64,000 nt of DNA from an uncultured Acidiphilium sp. Lineage in GTDB: Bacteria; Bacillota; Clostridia; Christensenellales; Borkfalkiaceae. The DNA is taken from positions 1 through 64,000 of the forward strand of contig CABUWK010000005.1 in NCBI GenBank assembly GCA_902495325.1, given 5' to 3'. Made by a program: the position numbers and the translations under genes. Shown piece after piece: positions 41,814 to 50,371 of the stretch. Within the stretch, counting starts at the first letter, position 1, and every line of letters starts with the position of its first letter. The notes below the pieces were generated by a model. The model was not told the DNA's origin, ran no database searches, and worked only from the letters and a program-made list of their open reading frames with translations.

Positions 41814-42173
41814 TTGCGGTACTCGTTAAAAAGAAAAAGCGATTTCGACCGTCTTTTCAAAAAAGGGAAAAAGGGATTTTCGGGATCTTTGATGATTCTG
41901 TATTCTCCAGCAAAAGAAACGAGGATCGGGATATCGGTCGGCAAAAAACACGGAAACAGCGTCGTGAGAAACCGCGTGAAACGGTTGATCCGCGCGGCGA
42001 TGAGGGAAGAAACCCTTAAAATCGTCGGGAATTATCATATCGTGATCGTTCCCCGTGCCTGCCGGGACAAAAACGATTACCGTTTTTCGGTATACCGGAA
42101 AGATATCCGTTCCGTATTTGCAAGGGAGAAATTGACCGTCGGTGGTAAAAAAAATACTGATCAGTGTTCTTAA
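41814..42173 (+). CDS. rnpA: Ribonuclease P protein component
   Basis: The protein subunit of RNase P (119 aa), which binds the 5' leader of pre-tRNA. The N-terminus LKRKSDFDRLFKKGKKG and the RNA-binding RNR motif region (GNSVVRNRVKRLIRAAMRE) are clear. The start is a TTG at 41814; no in-frame ATG is available and the ribosome binding site is weak, suggesting coupling to rpmH. Its 3' end overlaps yidD by 32 bases. Confidence 0.93.
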   Translation: MRYSLKRKSDFDRLFKKGKKGFSGSLMILYSPAKETRIGISVGKKHGNSVVRNRVKRLIRAAMREETLKIVGNYHIVIVPRACRDKNDYRFSVYRKDIRSVFAREKLTVGGKKNTDQCS

Positions 42174-42384
42174 ATTTTACAAGAAATATCTCTCGCCCGG
42201 GATCAGGAGCGGGTGTATTTTCAGACCGACCTGCAGCGTTTACGCGATAGAAGCACTCGAGAAACATAATTTATTCTGCGCTTTTTTATTGATCGTATGG
42301 CGCATTTTAAGATGCAATTCCCTGAATAAGGGTGGTTTCGATCCCGTTCCCGATCCGATCGGCAAAAAGAAATGGCTTTTATGA
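42142..42384 (+). CDS. yidD: Membrane protein insertion efficiency factor YidD
   Basis: An 80-residue protein with the family signature GCIFRPTCSVYAIEALEKH and KGGFDPVPDP near the C-terminus. It has an amphipathic N-terminus (ISVLKFYKKYLSP) and assists YidC-dependent insertion. The GTG start at 42142 overlaps rnpA in another frame, which is common for this gene. Confidence 0.93.
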   Translation: MVKKILISVLKFYKKYLSPGIRSGCIFRPTCSVYAIEALEKHNLFCAFLLIVWRILRCNSLNKGGFDPVPDPIGKKKWLL

Positions 42385-42477
42385 ATTTCACGTCGGAGAA
42401 AGAAGATCTTCTTTGAAAAACGGGTAATCTTTTACGGCAGACCGCAAAAAATTCAAAGGAACCGCGGAAAGGCGGCG

Positions 42478-42525
42478 AAACCGAAGGATTCGGAGCGGCA
42501 GAGCTTCGGGTTCTTTTTTTTGCCG
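42478..42525 (+). terminator. Terminator-like hairpin between yidD and yidC
   Basis: AACCGAAG and CTTCGGGTT pair around a 16-base loop and are followed by CTTTTTTTT. It lies about 30 bases before yidC and could be an attenuator or partial terminator. The rest of the 170-base gap shows no gene. Confidence 0.5.
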
Positions 42526-42554
42526 GTAAAAATTTCAATCACAGGAGTAAAAAT

Positions 42555-44207
42555 TTGTTTAACGTTCTTGCCTCGATAACGGGAATCACTTCCTTCGGAG
42601 ACGGGTTCGGCGCGGTCAGCCTGAGCTACGAATGGATCTGTAAAATTATCAGCTGGCTTGTTTCGTTTGCGGGGGACGTGGGGTTCGGTATCATACTGTT
42701 CACCCTCGCCCTGAAACTGATCACGTTGCCTCTGGACATCGTTTCGAGGGCTTCGATGAAGAAAAACGCTCTCAAAATGGAAATGATGAGAGACGACCTC
42801 GAAAAATTACAGAAACAATACGCAAACAACCAGCAACTCTATCAGCAGAAAATGATGGCTTTGTACAAGAAGAACGGCTATTCCGCTTTTTCTTCCTGTC
42901 TGCCGACCATCGTTACTCTGATATTTTTCTTTGTCGTCATCGCGGCGTTCAACTCTTATTCGAAGTTTACCGATAAGGAAGTTTTCAATAAGATGGGCGC
43001 GGCGTATACGCAGTCGATCGAAGAATCGGAGAAAGCGGGGCTTCTCATAAAAGGGGAAGGAAACGAATATTTTCCGGAGATCAACAACGCCCTGAAACAA
43101 AAGGGATACGAAGCGTTGTTCCCCGATTATTCTTCCGCTGAAAACACCGATCTTTCCGTGTATAAATCGTTCACAAAAAGCGACGAATTTTTAGAAACTT
43201 ATCAGACGGTCGCTTCGTATTTCGGCGAAAACGGGTACGATGCGGACAATGCGGATCTGAACGGACTTATCAACGTGGATGTGGATAAATTCCTGATCGG
43301 CAAACTGAGCGCGGCGGAAAAAACTTCCATGGAAACGGCGGGTATTGTGAAAAACGACACGATCGTGAGCCTGGAAGATTTCTATAACGCCGCGAACGAC
43401 GATCTGAAAGCGTATATCGTCGAGGAGACGACGGAAGAAGGAGATATTAAAACCTATCGCGTGAATTACGGAAAGGTTTTAAGCGAAGATTCTTCTCTGA
43501 ACGAAAAATTTCAGGCAGAAGCAGGCGCTTTCGTTGCTCAGCAAGCCGTTTCCGCCGTCGTGGAAGATTATATGAACGAGACGGTGAAATATTCCGCCCG
43601 TCTTGCCGCGAAAGATTCTTATTACGAAAACCGTTCGAGCTCGGTTCTTTTCCCGTGGGTAAAAAACCTTTGGGTGACCGATAACCCGTTTTCGAGAGCT
43701 CTGCCCACCTATAAAGATTTCACGAATTCCATGAGAGCGAGCGGTTGCGGCAGTTGTGGCGCGGATAAAAATGCAGACAATGTAGGAACTCTTACGGAAG
43801 ACGCTTATAACGAGATCACTTACCTTCTTTCCGCGGAAAAAGAAACGGGCTTCGGCAAAGGTAACGGTTATTTCGTGCTGATCGCTCTGTCCATTCTCAC
43901 CATGCTCGGCTCCACGCTGATCATGAACAAAACGCAGAAAACGCAGATGCAGCTTTCTACGGTGGACGGCGAAAACGGACAAGCCGCGGCAACGCAGAAG
44001 ATGATGACGTGGATGATGCCGATCATGTTCGGCGTGTTTGCCTTCATGTATTCGGCGGCGTTCTCCATTTACATGGTGACGAGTTCGATCCTGTCCACGG
44101 GATTCACCCTTCTTATCAACTTCTTTGTGGAAAAGTCCTTCAAGAAGAAAATGGAAGCGCTCGCGGCGGAAAAAGCGGCGAAACAGAAATACGGAAAAAG
44201 ACGTTAA
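42555..44207 (+). CDS. yidC: Membrane protein insertase YidC with large extracytoplasmic insertion
   Basis: A 550-residue YidC/Oxa1 insertase, about twice the usual Gram-positive length. The first membrane segment (about 33-60) ends LALKLITLPL, with Lys54 at the place where the family usually has the groove arginine. The second segment is near 113-137. Residues 140-370 are a hydrophilic Ser/Glu/Asp/Tyr-rich insertion. The family pattern returns with FPWVKNLWVTDNPFSRALP (about 375) and three C-terminal helices (437-525). The tail is basic (KSFKKKMEALAAEKAAKQKYGKRR). The TTG start has an AGGAG ribosome binding site; there is no lipobox. Confidence 0.9.
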   Translation: MFNVLASITGITSFGDGFGAVSLSYEWICKIISWLVSFAGDVGFGIILFTLALKLITLPLDIVSRASMKKNALKMEMMRDDLEKLQKQYANNQQLYQQKMMALYKKNGYSAFSSCLPTIVTLIFFFVVIAAFNSYSKFTDKEVFNKMGAAYTQSIEESEKAGLLIKGEGNEYFPEINNALKQKGYEALFPDYSSAENTDLSVYKSFTKSDEFLETYQTVASYFGENGYDADNADLNGLINVDVDKFLIGKLSAAEKTSMETAGIVKNDTIVSLEDFYNAANDDLKAYIVEETTEEGDIKTYRVNYGKVLSEDSSLNEKFQAEAGAFVAQQAVSAVVEDYMNETVKYSARLAAKDSYYENRSSSVLFPWVKNLWVTDNPFSRALPTYKDFTNSMRASGCGSCGADKNADNVGTLTEDAYNEITYLLSAEKETGFGKGNGYFVLIALSILTMLGSTLIMNKTQKTQMQLSTVDGENGQAAATQKMMTWMMPIMFGVFAFMYSAAFSIYMVTSSILSTGFTLLINFFVEKSFKKKMEALAAEKAAKQKYGKRR

Positions 44208-44265
44208 TAAAATCCGGACCCGGAAAACGACGAATGCCGGGTCTCGGGGATATAAAGGAGAAATC

Positions 44266-45309
44266 ATGGCAATTTATTACGGTAAAACCGTTCAGGAAGC
44301 AATCGAGAACGGTCTGAAAGAAGAGGGTATCACCGAGAACGAGGCGGAAATCAAAGTTCTGGAAGAACCCACGAAGGGATTTTTGGGGATCAATGCGAAA
44401 AAGGCTAAGGTAGAGATCGAAAAGAAAAAGTCGGACGGCGAACGCGCGGTCAATTTCCTTGACGGTTTGTTCGACTTGATGAACGTCACGGCGAAGTGCG
44501 TGCTCGAAGAAGAGGACGAAAGGGTCGTCATCAACCTGATTGCCGAGAGGTCTTCTTCCCTCATCGGTTACAGAGGGGAAGTTCTGGACGCTCTTCAATG
44601 CCTTGCCGGCGCCGTTGCCAACACGGGCAGAGAAGAATACAGAAGAGTCGTGGTGGACTGCGAGGAGTACAGAGAGAAGAGAGAGGAAACTTTGATCTCT
44701 CTTGCGAACAAACTCGCCGCAAAAGCCGTCAGAACGGGCAGAAAGGTCACTTTAGAGCCCATGAACCCGTATGAGAGAAGAATTCTTCACTCCGCCCTTG
44801 CAGACAGCCAGGACGTGAAAACGCAGTCCGAAGGAAAGGAACCCAACCGCTACGTCGCGATCATTCCGAACAACATGAAACCCTATACGCCGAGATATAA
44901 CAACAACGGCGGCAGAAACTTCGGCGGAAAGAGAAAATACGGCGAGGACGAAGGGAACAACGGCTACCGCGGTTACAACAACAGAGGCGGCTACAGAAAA
45001 TACAACAACGACGGAGAGAAAACGTCCGAAGGCGAACAGAACGAAAACGGATACCGCAGAGAGGGCGGATACAACCGCAACAACTACGGTACGACCCGCG
45101 TTTACAACCGCGACGGTTACAAGAAGGATTATAACCGCGAAGGCGGCTATAATCGCAACAACGGATTCAAAAAATACGACAGAGACGCCGCTCCCCGCCA
45201 GCCTCGCCCGAAAACGAGCGGGTTCGGGACCTTCCTCGGGAACAGTCTGAAAGACGCCCCCAAAGCCCCGGAAACGTCCGTAACGGAAGAGACGAAGACG
45301 GAAGAATAA
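44266..45309 (+). CDS. jag: RNA-binding protein Jag/KhpB with long low-complexity tail
   Basis: A 347-residue protein. The Jag-N domain (MAIYYGKTVQEAIENGL to KGFLGINAKKAKV), a KH domain (SSSLIGYRGEVLDALQCL) and an R3H domain (MNPYERRILHSALAD) cover residues 1-205. Jag/KhpB pairs with KhpA to bind RNA and affects cell elongation. From about residue 225 the tail is Asn/Tyr/Arg/Gly-rich with repeated YNR(D/E)G(G)Y units, unlike typical Jag. The ATG at 44266 has AAAGGAG five bases upstream; the longer frame from 44125 runs into yidC and is unsupported. Confidence 0.93.
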   Translation: MAIYYGKTVQEAIENGLKEEGITENEAEIKVLEEPTKGFLGINAKKAKVEIEKKKSDGERAVNFLDGLFDLMNVTAKCVLEEEDERVVINLIAERSSSLIGYRGEVLDALQCLAGAVANTGREEYRRVVVDCEEYREKREETLISLANKLAAKAVRTGRKVTLEPMNPYERRILHSALADSQDVKTQSEGKEPNRYVAIIPNNMKPYTPRYNNNGGRNFGGKRKYGEDEGNNGYRGYNNRGGYRKYNNDGEKTSEGEQNENGYRREGGYNRNNYGTTRVYNRDGYKKDYNREGGYNRNNGFKKYDRDAAPRQPRPKTSGFGTFLGNSLKDAPKAPETSVTEETKTEE

Positions 45310-45371
45310 TTTCTTTCGCAGGTCCGGTTATCCGGAAATTTCCCGGGCGACCGCGACCGGCGGAAATAAAA

Positions 45372-45426
45372 AAACGAAAGAAAAGATCCGATCGCCGGCT
45401 ATAAGCCGCTGATCGGATCTTTTTGT
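45372..45426. terminator. Terminator after jag with embedded repeat element
   Basis: The stem AAGATCCGATC/GATCGGATCTT is followed by TTTTGTTTTG. The loop contains GGCTATAAGCC, a TATAAGYCG element copy (45400-45412). It has the same design as the terminator at 31889. Confidence 0.85.
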
Positions 45427-45512
45427 TTTGCTTTTCATATGGCGTTGGTAAGGAATATTCTTCCGGATTTACCTCTTGCGTTTCCTTTGCCGATGCACGG
45501 AAAATTCAGGGT

Positions 45513-45773
45513 TCAGCGGTCGAGATTTTCCACAACGAGGCGGTCAAAATCGATCGGTTCGAGGAAATCGCTTTTCACGAATTTCACGCCGTTGTATTTG
45601 GCAAAATTGAACAGATGGTTTTTCACGATGACGGGAGTTGCGAGATCGAGTTCGTAACAACCTTCCGAAATGTACTGATGAAAATGAGAGTAAGTGAATT
45701 TCTCTTCGTTTTCGTATACCGTCTGCCGAATGATCTTATCGTTTCGCATCACTTTAAACCAAAGTTTTACCAT
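45513..45773 (-). CDS. Small protein of unknown function
   Basis: An 86-residue soluble protein I do not recognise. It starts MVKLWFKVMRNDKIIRQ and has alternating hydrophobic and charged residues suggesting a small alpha/beta fold, with HFHQYISEGCYELDLATPVIV in the middle. It follows the next upstream gene (45779) by 5 bases, so the two form an operon. There is no signal peptide. Confidence 0.6.
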   Translation of the reverse strand: MVKLWFKVMRNDKIIRQTVYENEEKFTYSHFHQYISEGCYELDLATPVIVKNHLFNFAKYNGVKFVKSDFLEPIDFDRLVVENLDR

Positions 45774-45778
45774 TTTTA

Positions 45779-46303
45779 TTATTCTCCGTCGTATCTGTCT
45801 TTCATGTTATCTGACTTTTCCGGAAGGAAAAACGTTTCCCCGAAAGGCGGGTCATAATCTCTGTCGAGAGAAGGCGAGATCCCGCGGATCTTTACGGAAA
45901 TATCTCCGCGGCGAAGGAGCTTGAGCACCTTTTCCGCCGTTTCTCCGTTTCCGCCCGCATAGGCGGAACAAAATGCGAAAATGTCGTTTAAACCGCTTAT
46001 AGAGCTGCTTCTTGCTCCGCCGAATAAACTTTTTCCGTTTAAAAAGAATTCGACCGCGCTCATTTCGCCCATCAGGAATTTTTCTGCCGTATCAAGGGCG
46101 AGCGGAAGATCTTCCGGCAGAAAATGCGCCGTGTGGAAGGAAAATTCGAAAACGATTTCTTTTTCGTAAAACGTCAGCACCGCCGTTTTTCCGGGATCGG
46201 CGTTTTCAATCCCCACGAGAGGAATCTCTCCGTAATAAACGAGTTTTGCCCCGTAAGGGGATAATTTTTCCTGTGCGGCGACTGCCGATTCTTTCGTATT
46301 CAT
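45779..46303 (-). CDS. Protein of unknown function
   Basis: A 174-residue protein starting at ATG 46303 (MNTKESAVAAQEKL) with GGAG 10 bases upstream. The longer frame to 46672 is low-complexity and lacks support. The sequence includes YYGEIPLVGIENAD and a Glu/Phe-rich stretch EKEIVFEFSFHTAHFLPEDL. No domain, signal peptide or membrane helix was recognised. It is the first gene of a two-gene minus-strand operon. Confidence 0.55.
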   Translation of the reverse strand: MNTKESAVAAQEKLSPYGAKLVYYGEIPLVGIENADPGKTAVLTFYEKEIVFEFSFHTAHFLPEDLPLALDTAEKFLMGEMSAVEFFLNGKSLFGGARSSSISGLNDIFAFCSAYAGGNGETAEKVLKLLRRGDISVKIRGISPSLDRDYDPPFGETFFLPEKSDNMKDRYDGE

Positions 46304-46749
46304 CTTTGTTTTTCTCCGTGCCGGCGTTTCTCTCGGCGTTTTTTTGCCCGGGAAACGGTTTTCTGCTGTATTGTCGCATGCGGTCCGTATTACGGTCCGG
46401 TATCGAATCCGCTTTCTTAGTATAACACTTTTCCCTTTTTCTTTCAAGCGGAAAAAACTTGTTTTTGTGTTTTTTCGGGAAAATACGGAAAAACAGGAAA
46501 AAAAGAGGGGAAAACCGCCCGGAATAAGCCGGAGACCGACGGACGCTTCTGCCCCGGAAAAGGGGTGAAAAAGGGGAAAAAAAGAAAAGTTTGTCTTCCG
46601 CGCGCACGCGCGGGCGTTTCTTTCATAAAATTTCGGCGAAATACGCAAATTTCCGACGAGAACCATTGACAAAAAGCGCGTGAAATGGTAAAATTTTATA
46701 GACTATAAGGATAGCGGGGGTTCCCGCGCGATTTGCAAGGAGCAAGAGG
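46304..46749. other. Intergenic region between divergent genes
   Basis: A 446-base stretch without a convincing gene. It is A-rich on the plus strand around 46440-46590 and contains the plus-strand promoter at 46666. No hairpin array or tRNA was seen. Confidence 0.5.
46666..46694 (+). promoter_or_regulatory. Promoter of the second LRR lipoprotein
   Basis: TTGACA at 46666-46671 and TAAAAT at 46689-46694 are separated by 17 bases. They lie about 55 bases upstream of the ATG. Confidence 0.75.
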
Positions 46750-48168
46750 ATGAAAAAAATCATCGGTATTTTATTTGCGTTACTGCTTGCGTCCGTATCG
46801 GCTTTTTCGATGATCGGATGCGGCACGAAAAATAGCGACAGCGGCGACGTTGCGCCCATTTCTTTCAAGTATACGCTCGAAAAAGAAGAAACGAAAGACG
46901 AGAACGAAACGGCGGAAACTTATTACGTTCTTTCCGGCGTCACCGTTTCCGATAAAGCGAAAACCCTGATCGAAAAGAACGATTACGAAGGGCTTGCGGA
47001 ACTGTTCAACACTGCGGTGGAAGGAGTTTACGAAGCGCCTGCCGTCAAATATACGAAAGAAACGGTGAGAAAACTCACCATCCCCGAGACCTACGAAGGC
47101 AAAGCGGTGAAGAAGATCGCGGCGGACGCCGTGGTAGACCTCACTTTTATCGAGGAGATCGAGGTGAAGAGCAACATCGAAGAATTCGGGCTCGGTTCTT
47201 TCTCGGGTCTTACTTCGCTGAAGACGATCACCCTTCCGTTTGCCGGGAAAAAACTCGGCGCGAAGAACGGCGAAAAATCGTTCGGATATATTTTCGGAAC
47301 GACTTCTTCTGACGGGCTGACTTCCTGCGCGCAGACCTATAACGAAGGTTCGAGCGACAATTCCGCCACCTACTATATTCCTTCTTCCTTAAAAACTGTC
47401 ACGATTAAGGGTGACAATAAAGTTTCTTTCGAAACGAAGAAATATATCCTCGAAAAAGACGAAGACGGCAAGGACAAGATCGTTTACGTCGACGATTCGT
47501 ACACGGGTGAAAGCACCGTTTACTCGATAACGCTCGACACGAGCGTTTACGCCGTTGCCCCCTATTCTTTCTATAACGTTTCCATGGCGGAAACGGTTAC
47601 CTTAAGCGGCAATATCGACGAGATCGGGGCGGACACCTTCTACGGTTGTTCTTCTCTGAAAACGATTACCCTCGGCGGCGCGAAGAAGATCGGAAGCGCG
47701 GCTTTCCAGGGTTGCACGTCTTTGAAAAAGATCGATCTTTCCGAAGTCGCAACGATCGGAGACAATGCTTTCAACGGTTGTACTTCGCTCGGCGTTCTGG
47801 AAGATTACGGTGCAAACAACGCCCTTACCCTTGTTGCGACGGAAATCGGCGAAAGCGCGTTTGCCGGTTGTTCCTCGCTCGATTCCGTAACCTTCTCCGT
47901 GAAAACTTCGATCGGAGACAATGCTTTCAAAGGCTGCACCGCTCTTCGTAACGTCACATTCTCCGCGGCTGATACGACGATCGGTAAATTCGCCTTCTCT
48001 TCCTGCACGAAGAGACTGACTGCGATCGATCTTGCCAATGTAAGCGACGTCGGCGAAGGCGCGTTCTACGGGTGCTCCGTTCTCGAAACGATTTCGAATC
48101 AGCCCGCAAAAATCGGCGCAAATGCCTTCAAGAATACGAAGTGGGAAGAAAATCAGGAAAAAGCATAA
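46750..48168 (+). CDS. Surface lipoprotein with BspA-like leucine-rich repeats
   Basis: A 472-residue exported protein. Lipobox AFSMIGC with the modified Cys near residue 24. Residues 35-135 have no recognised domain. From about 110 to the C-terminus LRR_5/BspA-type repeats recur with the pattern IG..AF.GC.SL..I.L (for example IGADTFYGCSSLKTITL). An irregular segment interrupts them near 175-275. It shares its repeat type with the protein at 4233 but lacks Ig-like domains. Probable adhesion or interaction surface protein. Ribosome binding site AAGGAGCAAGAGG; a terminator follows. Confidence 0.85.
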   Translation: MKKIIGILFALLLASVSAFSMIGCGTKNSDSGDVAPISFKYTLEKEETKDENETAETYYVLSGVTVSDKAKTLIEKNDYEGLAELFNTAVEGVYEAPAVKYTKETVRKLTIPETYEGKAVKKIAADAVVDLTFIEEIEVKSNIEEFGLGSFSGLTSLKTITLPFAGKKLGAKNGEKSFGYIFGTTSSDGLTSCAQTYNEGSSDNSATYYIPSSLKTVTIKGDNKVSFETKKYILEKDEDGKDKIVYVDDSYTGESTVYSITLDTSVYAVAPYSFYNVSMAETVTLSGNIDEIGADTFYGCSSLKTITLGGAKKIGSAAFQGCTSLKKIDLSEVATIGDNAFNGCTSLGVLEDYGANNALTLVATEIGESAFAGCSSLDSVTFSVKTSIGDNAFKGCTALRNVTFSAADTTIGKFAFSSCTKRLTAIDLANVSDVGEGAFYGCSVLETISNQPAKIGANAFKNTKWEENQEKA

Positions 48169-48186
48169 TAATAAAACGTAAATAAT

Positions 48187-48225
48187 AAAAAGCCGCGGGA
48201 TACTATATTCCGCGGCTTTTTGTAT
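48187..48225 (+). terminator. Terminator of the LRR lipoprotein gene
   Basis: The stem AAAAAGCCGCGG/CCGCGGCTTTTT has an AT-rich loop and is followed by TGTA. It is strong and nearly symmetrical. Confidence 0.85.
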
Positions 48226-48259
48226 CGATCGGGAACGATCCCGGAAAGGAGATTATTCT

Positions 48260-49282
48260 ATGAAAAGGGACGAGAGAAAGGAAAACGCCGCGCAAACCCG
48301 CATGACGGTTTACGAATACGAGGAAAAATATTCCGAAAAAACAGGCAGAAAAAGAGCGAAAGGTTTGCTGAATACCGTTGTTTTCGTGCTTGCCGTGTTT
48401 CTCTTTTTGTGCGCTTTTTTTATTTTTAAAGAGTTTTATGCGATCAACCGCTATGCGGGCTATGCTGCGGCGGGGATCCTTGCCGTGCTGTATATCGTGT
48501 TTTTCGTCGTACCGGTCGTAAAGATCCGCCTTGCGGATTCTTTTGAAACCCGCGTGAACGTGCACAATCTTCTCGCGGCGAAACGGCATAACGCGCATGT
48601 GAGAAAAAATCTTGCGGATAAGATCATCGATTGTTACCTCACTGTGGAAGAAGGCGGATGGTATTCCGATTCGTCCGTAAAGGAACTGATGCTTGCGCGG
48701 AAAAAGGGAAACGAGGAAGACTTGAAAAACGCCCTCAACGAAATTTACGACGGAGACGTGAAAAAAGCTTCCCGCGATATTATTTCGAGATGCGCTTTGA
48801 AATCGGGAATGTATTCCGCGATCTCTCAGAAAGAACTTGTCGACAGTCTGCTGGTCACGGCGATCAATCTGCAAATGGTAAAAGATATCATCTTTCTGTA
48901 CGGATTCCGCCCGTCCGAAGGAAAGCTTGTCCGTATTTTCACCAAGGTCCTTTCCAATTCCCTGGTGGCATACGGGCTCGGCGGAGTGAAGGTCGGAAAC
49001 AGCGTCGTAAAGGCGATGGGAGACGTTGCGAAGGGGATTCCTCTTCTCGGCGGCGCGATTTCCGCTCTGGTAGACAGCTCCGTTCAGGGGCTCGGGAACG
49101 CGACCCTTACCGCCGTGATCGGAAGAAATACCGTGCGCTATCTCGTGAAGGAATACCGCCTGCAAAATATTCTGGATAACGTTGAACTCGAAGAAACGGA
49201 CGAAGAATTTAACGAAATGTGCCGAGACGTGCGCATGTCTCTCGAAAAAAAAGGAAAAGCGAGACAGACGGCTACTGCCTGA
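48260..49282 (+). CDS. DUF697 membrane protein
   Basis: A 340-residue protein with two transmembrane helices (about 36-56 and 65-85) near the N-terminus. A cytoplasmic segment with many Lys/Glu residues follows, then a C-terminal DUF697 domain (QMVKDIIFLYGFRPSEGKL, a glycine-rich VKVGNSVVKAMGDVAKGIPLLGGAISALVD helix pair). Related proteins (YcjF family) accompany stress- or GTPase-linked membrane functions, but the role is not established. Ribosome binding site AAAGGAG. A TATAAGYCGATTA copy follows at 49319. Confidence 0.75.
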   Translation: MKRDERKENAAQTRMTVYEYEEKYSEKTGRKRAKGLLNTVVFVLAVFLFLCAFFIFKEFYAINRYAGYAAAGILAVLYIVFFVVPVVKIRLADSFETRVNVHNLLAAKRHNAHVRKNLADKIIDCYLTVEEGGWYSDSSVKELMLARKKGNEEDLKNALNEIYDGDVKKASRDIISRCALKSGMYSAISQKELVDSLLVTAINLQMVKDIIFLYGFRPSEGKLVRIFTKVLSNSLVAYGLGGVKVGNSVVKAMGDVAKGIPLLGGAISALVDSSVQGLGNATLTAVIGRNTVRYLVKEYRLQNILDNVELEETDEEFNEMCRDVRMSLEKKGKARQTATA

Positions 49283-49349
49283 CCGCAACCGGTTTTCTGA
49301 AAATACTTAAAGTTGGTCTATAAGTCGATTATCGGTTTGTTTTGTAAAA

Positions 49350-49546
49350 AACGCCGTTCTCAGATCCTTCGTAAGCCGGGCAAAGTAGGTCGGCTCAGGA
49401 TGACGAGAATGGCGTTTTATTATCAGACCCGAGATTATAAAACAGTATTTTTCTATTGTGGTTGATAAAAAAATATATCATTTTGTCATCCTGACCCCAC
49501 AGTAGAAACCTGCCCGGGAAGGATCTCAAAATGATATATTTTACAT
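49350..49546. repeat. Two hairpin repeats of the GTCATCCTG family
   Basis: Unit 1 (about 49350-49417) is closed by CGCCGTTCTC and GAGAATGGCG. Unit 2 (about 49465-49545) is closed by ATATATCATTTTG and CAAAATGATATAT. Both share the GGATCTC/GTCATCC core with the arrays at 0.25-0.64 kb and 9.8-10.5 kb. They lie between convergent genes and may serve as terminators. Confidence 0.75.
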
Positions 49547-49588
49547 TGAATCGTCAGCTGCAAAAGAACAGCCGTAAAACGAAGATCT

Positions 49589-50371
49589 TCAGCCGCCGAT
49601 CTGGCTTTTCAGCCCTACGGATTCTACCGTTTCGAGCAGAGTTTGCATCAGATCTTTTTCCGGGGGAAGGAGATCTTTTAATTGATAATCTCTTCCGAGC
49701 CCCGCATATTTATCCATGCCGATGCGGTGGTAGGGGAGAAGGTGCATTTCCTTTGCACCGATCGTCCTTGCAAACGTGGCGATCGCGAGAATGTCTTCTT
49801 TGGTTGCGTTTACGGTCGGAATGACGGGGGTCCGGATGATCACGTTTGCCCCGCTCCGCACGACTTTCGCAATGTTGGATAAAATCGTTTTGTTGGACTG
49901 CCCCGTGAACGCGCGATGTTTCGCGTCGTCAAGCTGTTTGATATCCGTCATATAAATGTCGATATATGGCAGACATTTTTCGATAATCGAATAATCGGGG
50001 AACGAGGTCGTTTCCACGGCGGTTGAAATGCCGCGTTCTTTTGCCGCGCGCAAAAGCGCTTCGCAGAACTGCGGCTGTGCGAAACATTCGCCGCCCGAAA
50101 GGGTCATTCCACCGCCCGAACGACGGTAATAGTCTCTGTCTTTTTCAACTTCGGCAAGAACTTCCGCCACGGTGACGTCTCTTCCGACGTCTTTTATTTT
50201 TCCGTTTTCCGTCATTTTTTCGGGGGCAAAGTTCTGCGATTCGGGGTTGCAGCACCATTTACAGCGCAACGGACACCCTTTGAAGAAAACGATCGTGCGG
50301 ATGCCCTTTCCGTCGTGTACGGAAAACCGCTGAATGTTAAAAATTCTGCCGCGAACCTTCAGGTCGTCCAT
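49589..50371 (-). CDS. Glycyl radical enzyme activase (radical SAM)
   Basis: A 260-residue radical SAM enzyme with the CX3CX2C cluster motif GCPLRCKWCCNPE (Cys33/37/40) and the GGGMTLSGGECFAQP strand. It installs the glycyl radical on the partner enzyme encoded immediately upstream; the two genes overlap by one base. Unlike the activases usually paired with glycerol or propanediol dehydratases, it has only a short segment (about 20 residues) where those carry a two-cluster ferredoxin insertion, so it looks like the PflA length class. Confidence 0.9.
   Translation of the reverse strand: MDDLKVRGRIFNIQRFSVHDGKGIRTIVFFKGCPLRCKWCCNPESQNFAPEKMTENGKIKDVGRDVTVAEVLAEVEKDRDYYRRSGGGMTLSGGECFAQPQFCEALLRAAKERGISTAVETTSFPDYSIIEKCLPYIDIYMTDIKQLDDAKHRAFTGQSNKTILSNIAKVVRSGANVIIRTPVIPTVNATKEDILAIATFARTIGAKEMHLLPYHRIGMDKYAGLGRDYQLKDLLPPEKDLMQTLLETVESVGLKSQIGG

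Noticed and set aside
46304..46672. Extended N-terminus of the 174-residue unknown protein
   Set aside because: The added residues are low-complexity, and a spaced GGAG before ATG 46303 supports the shorter protein.
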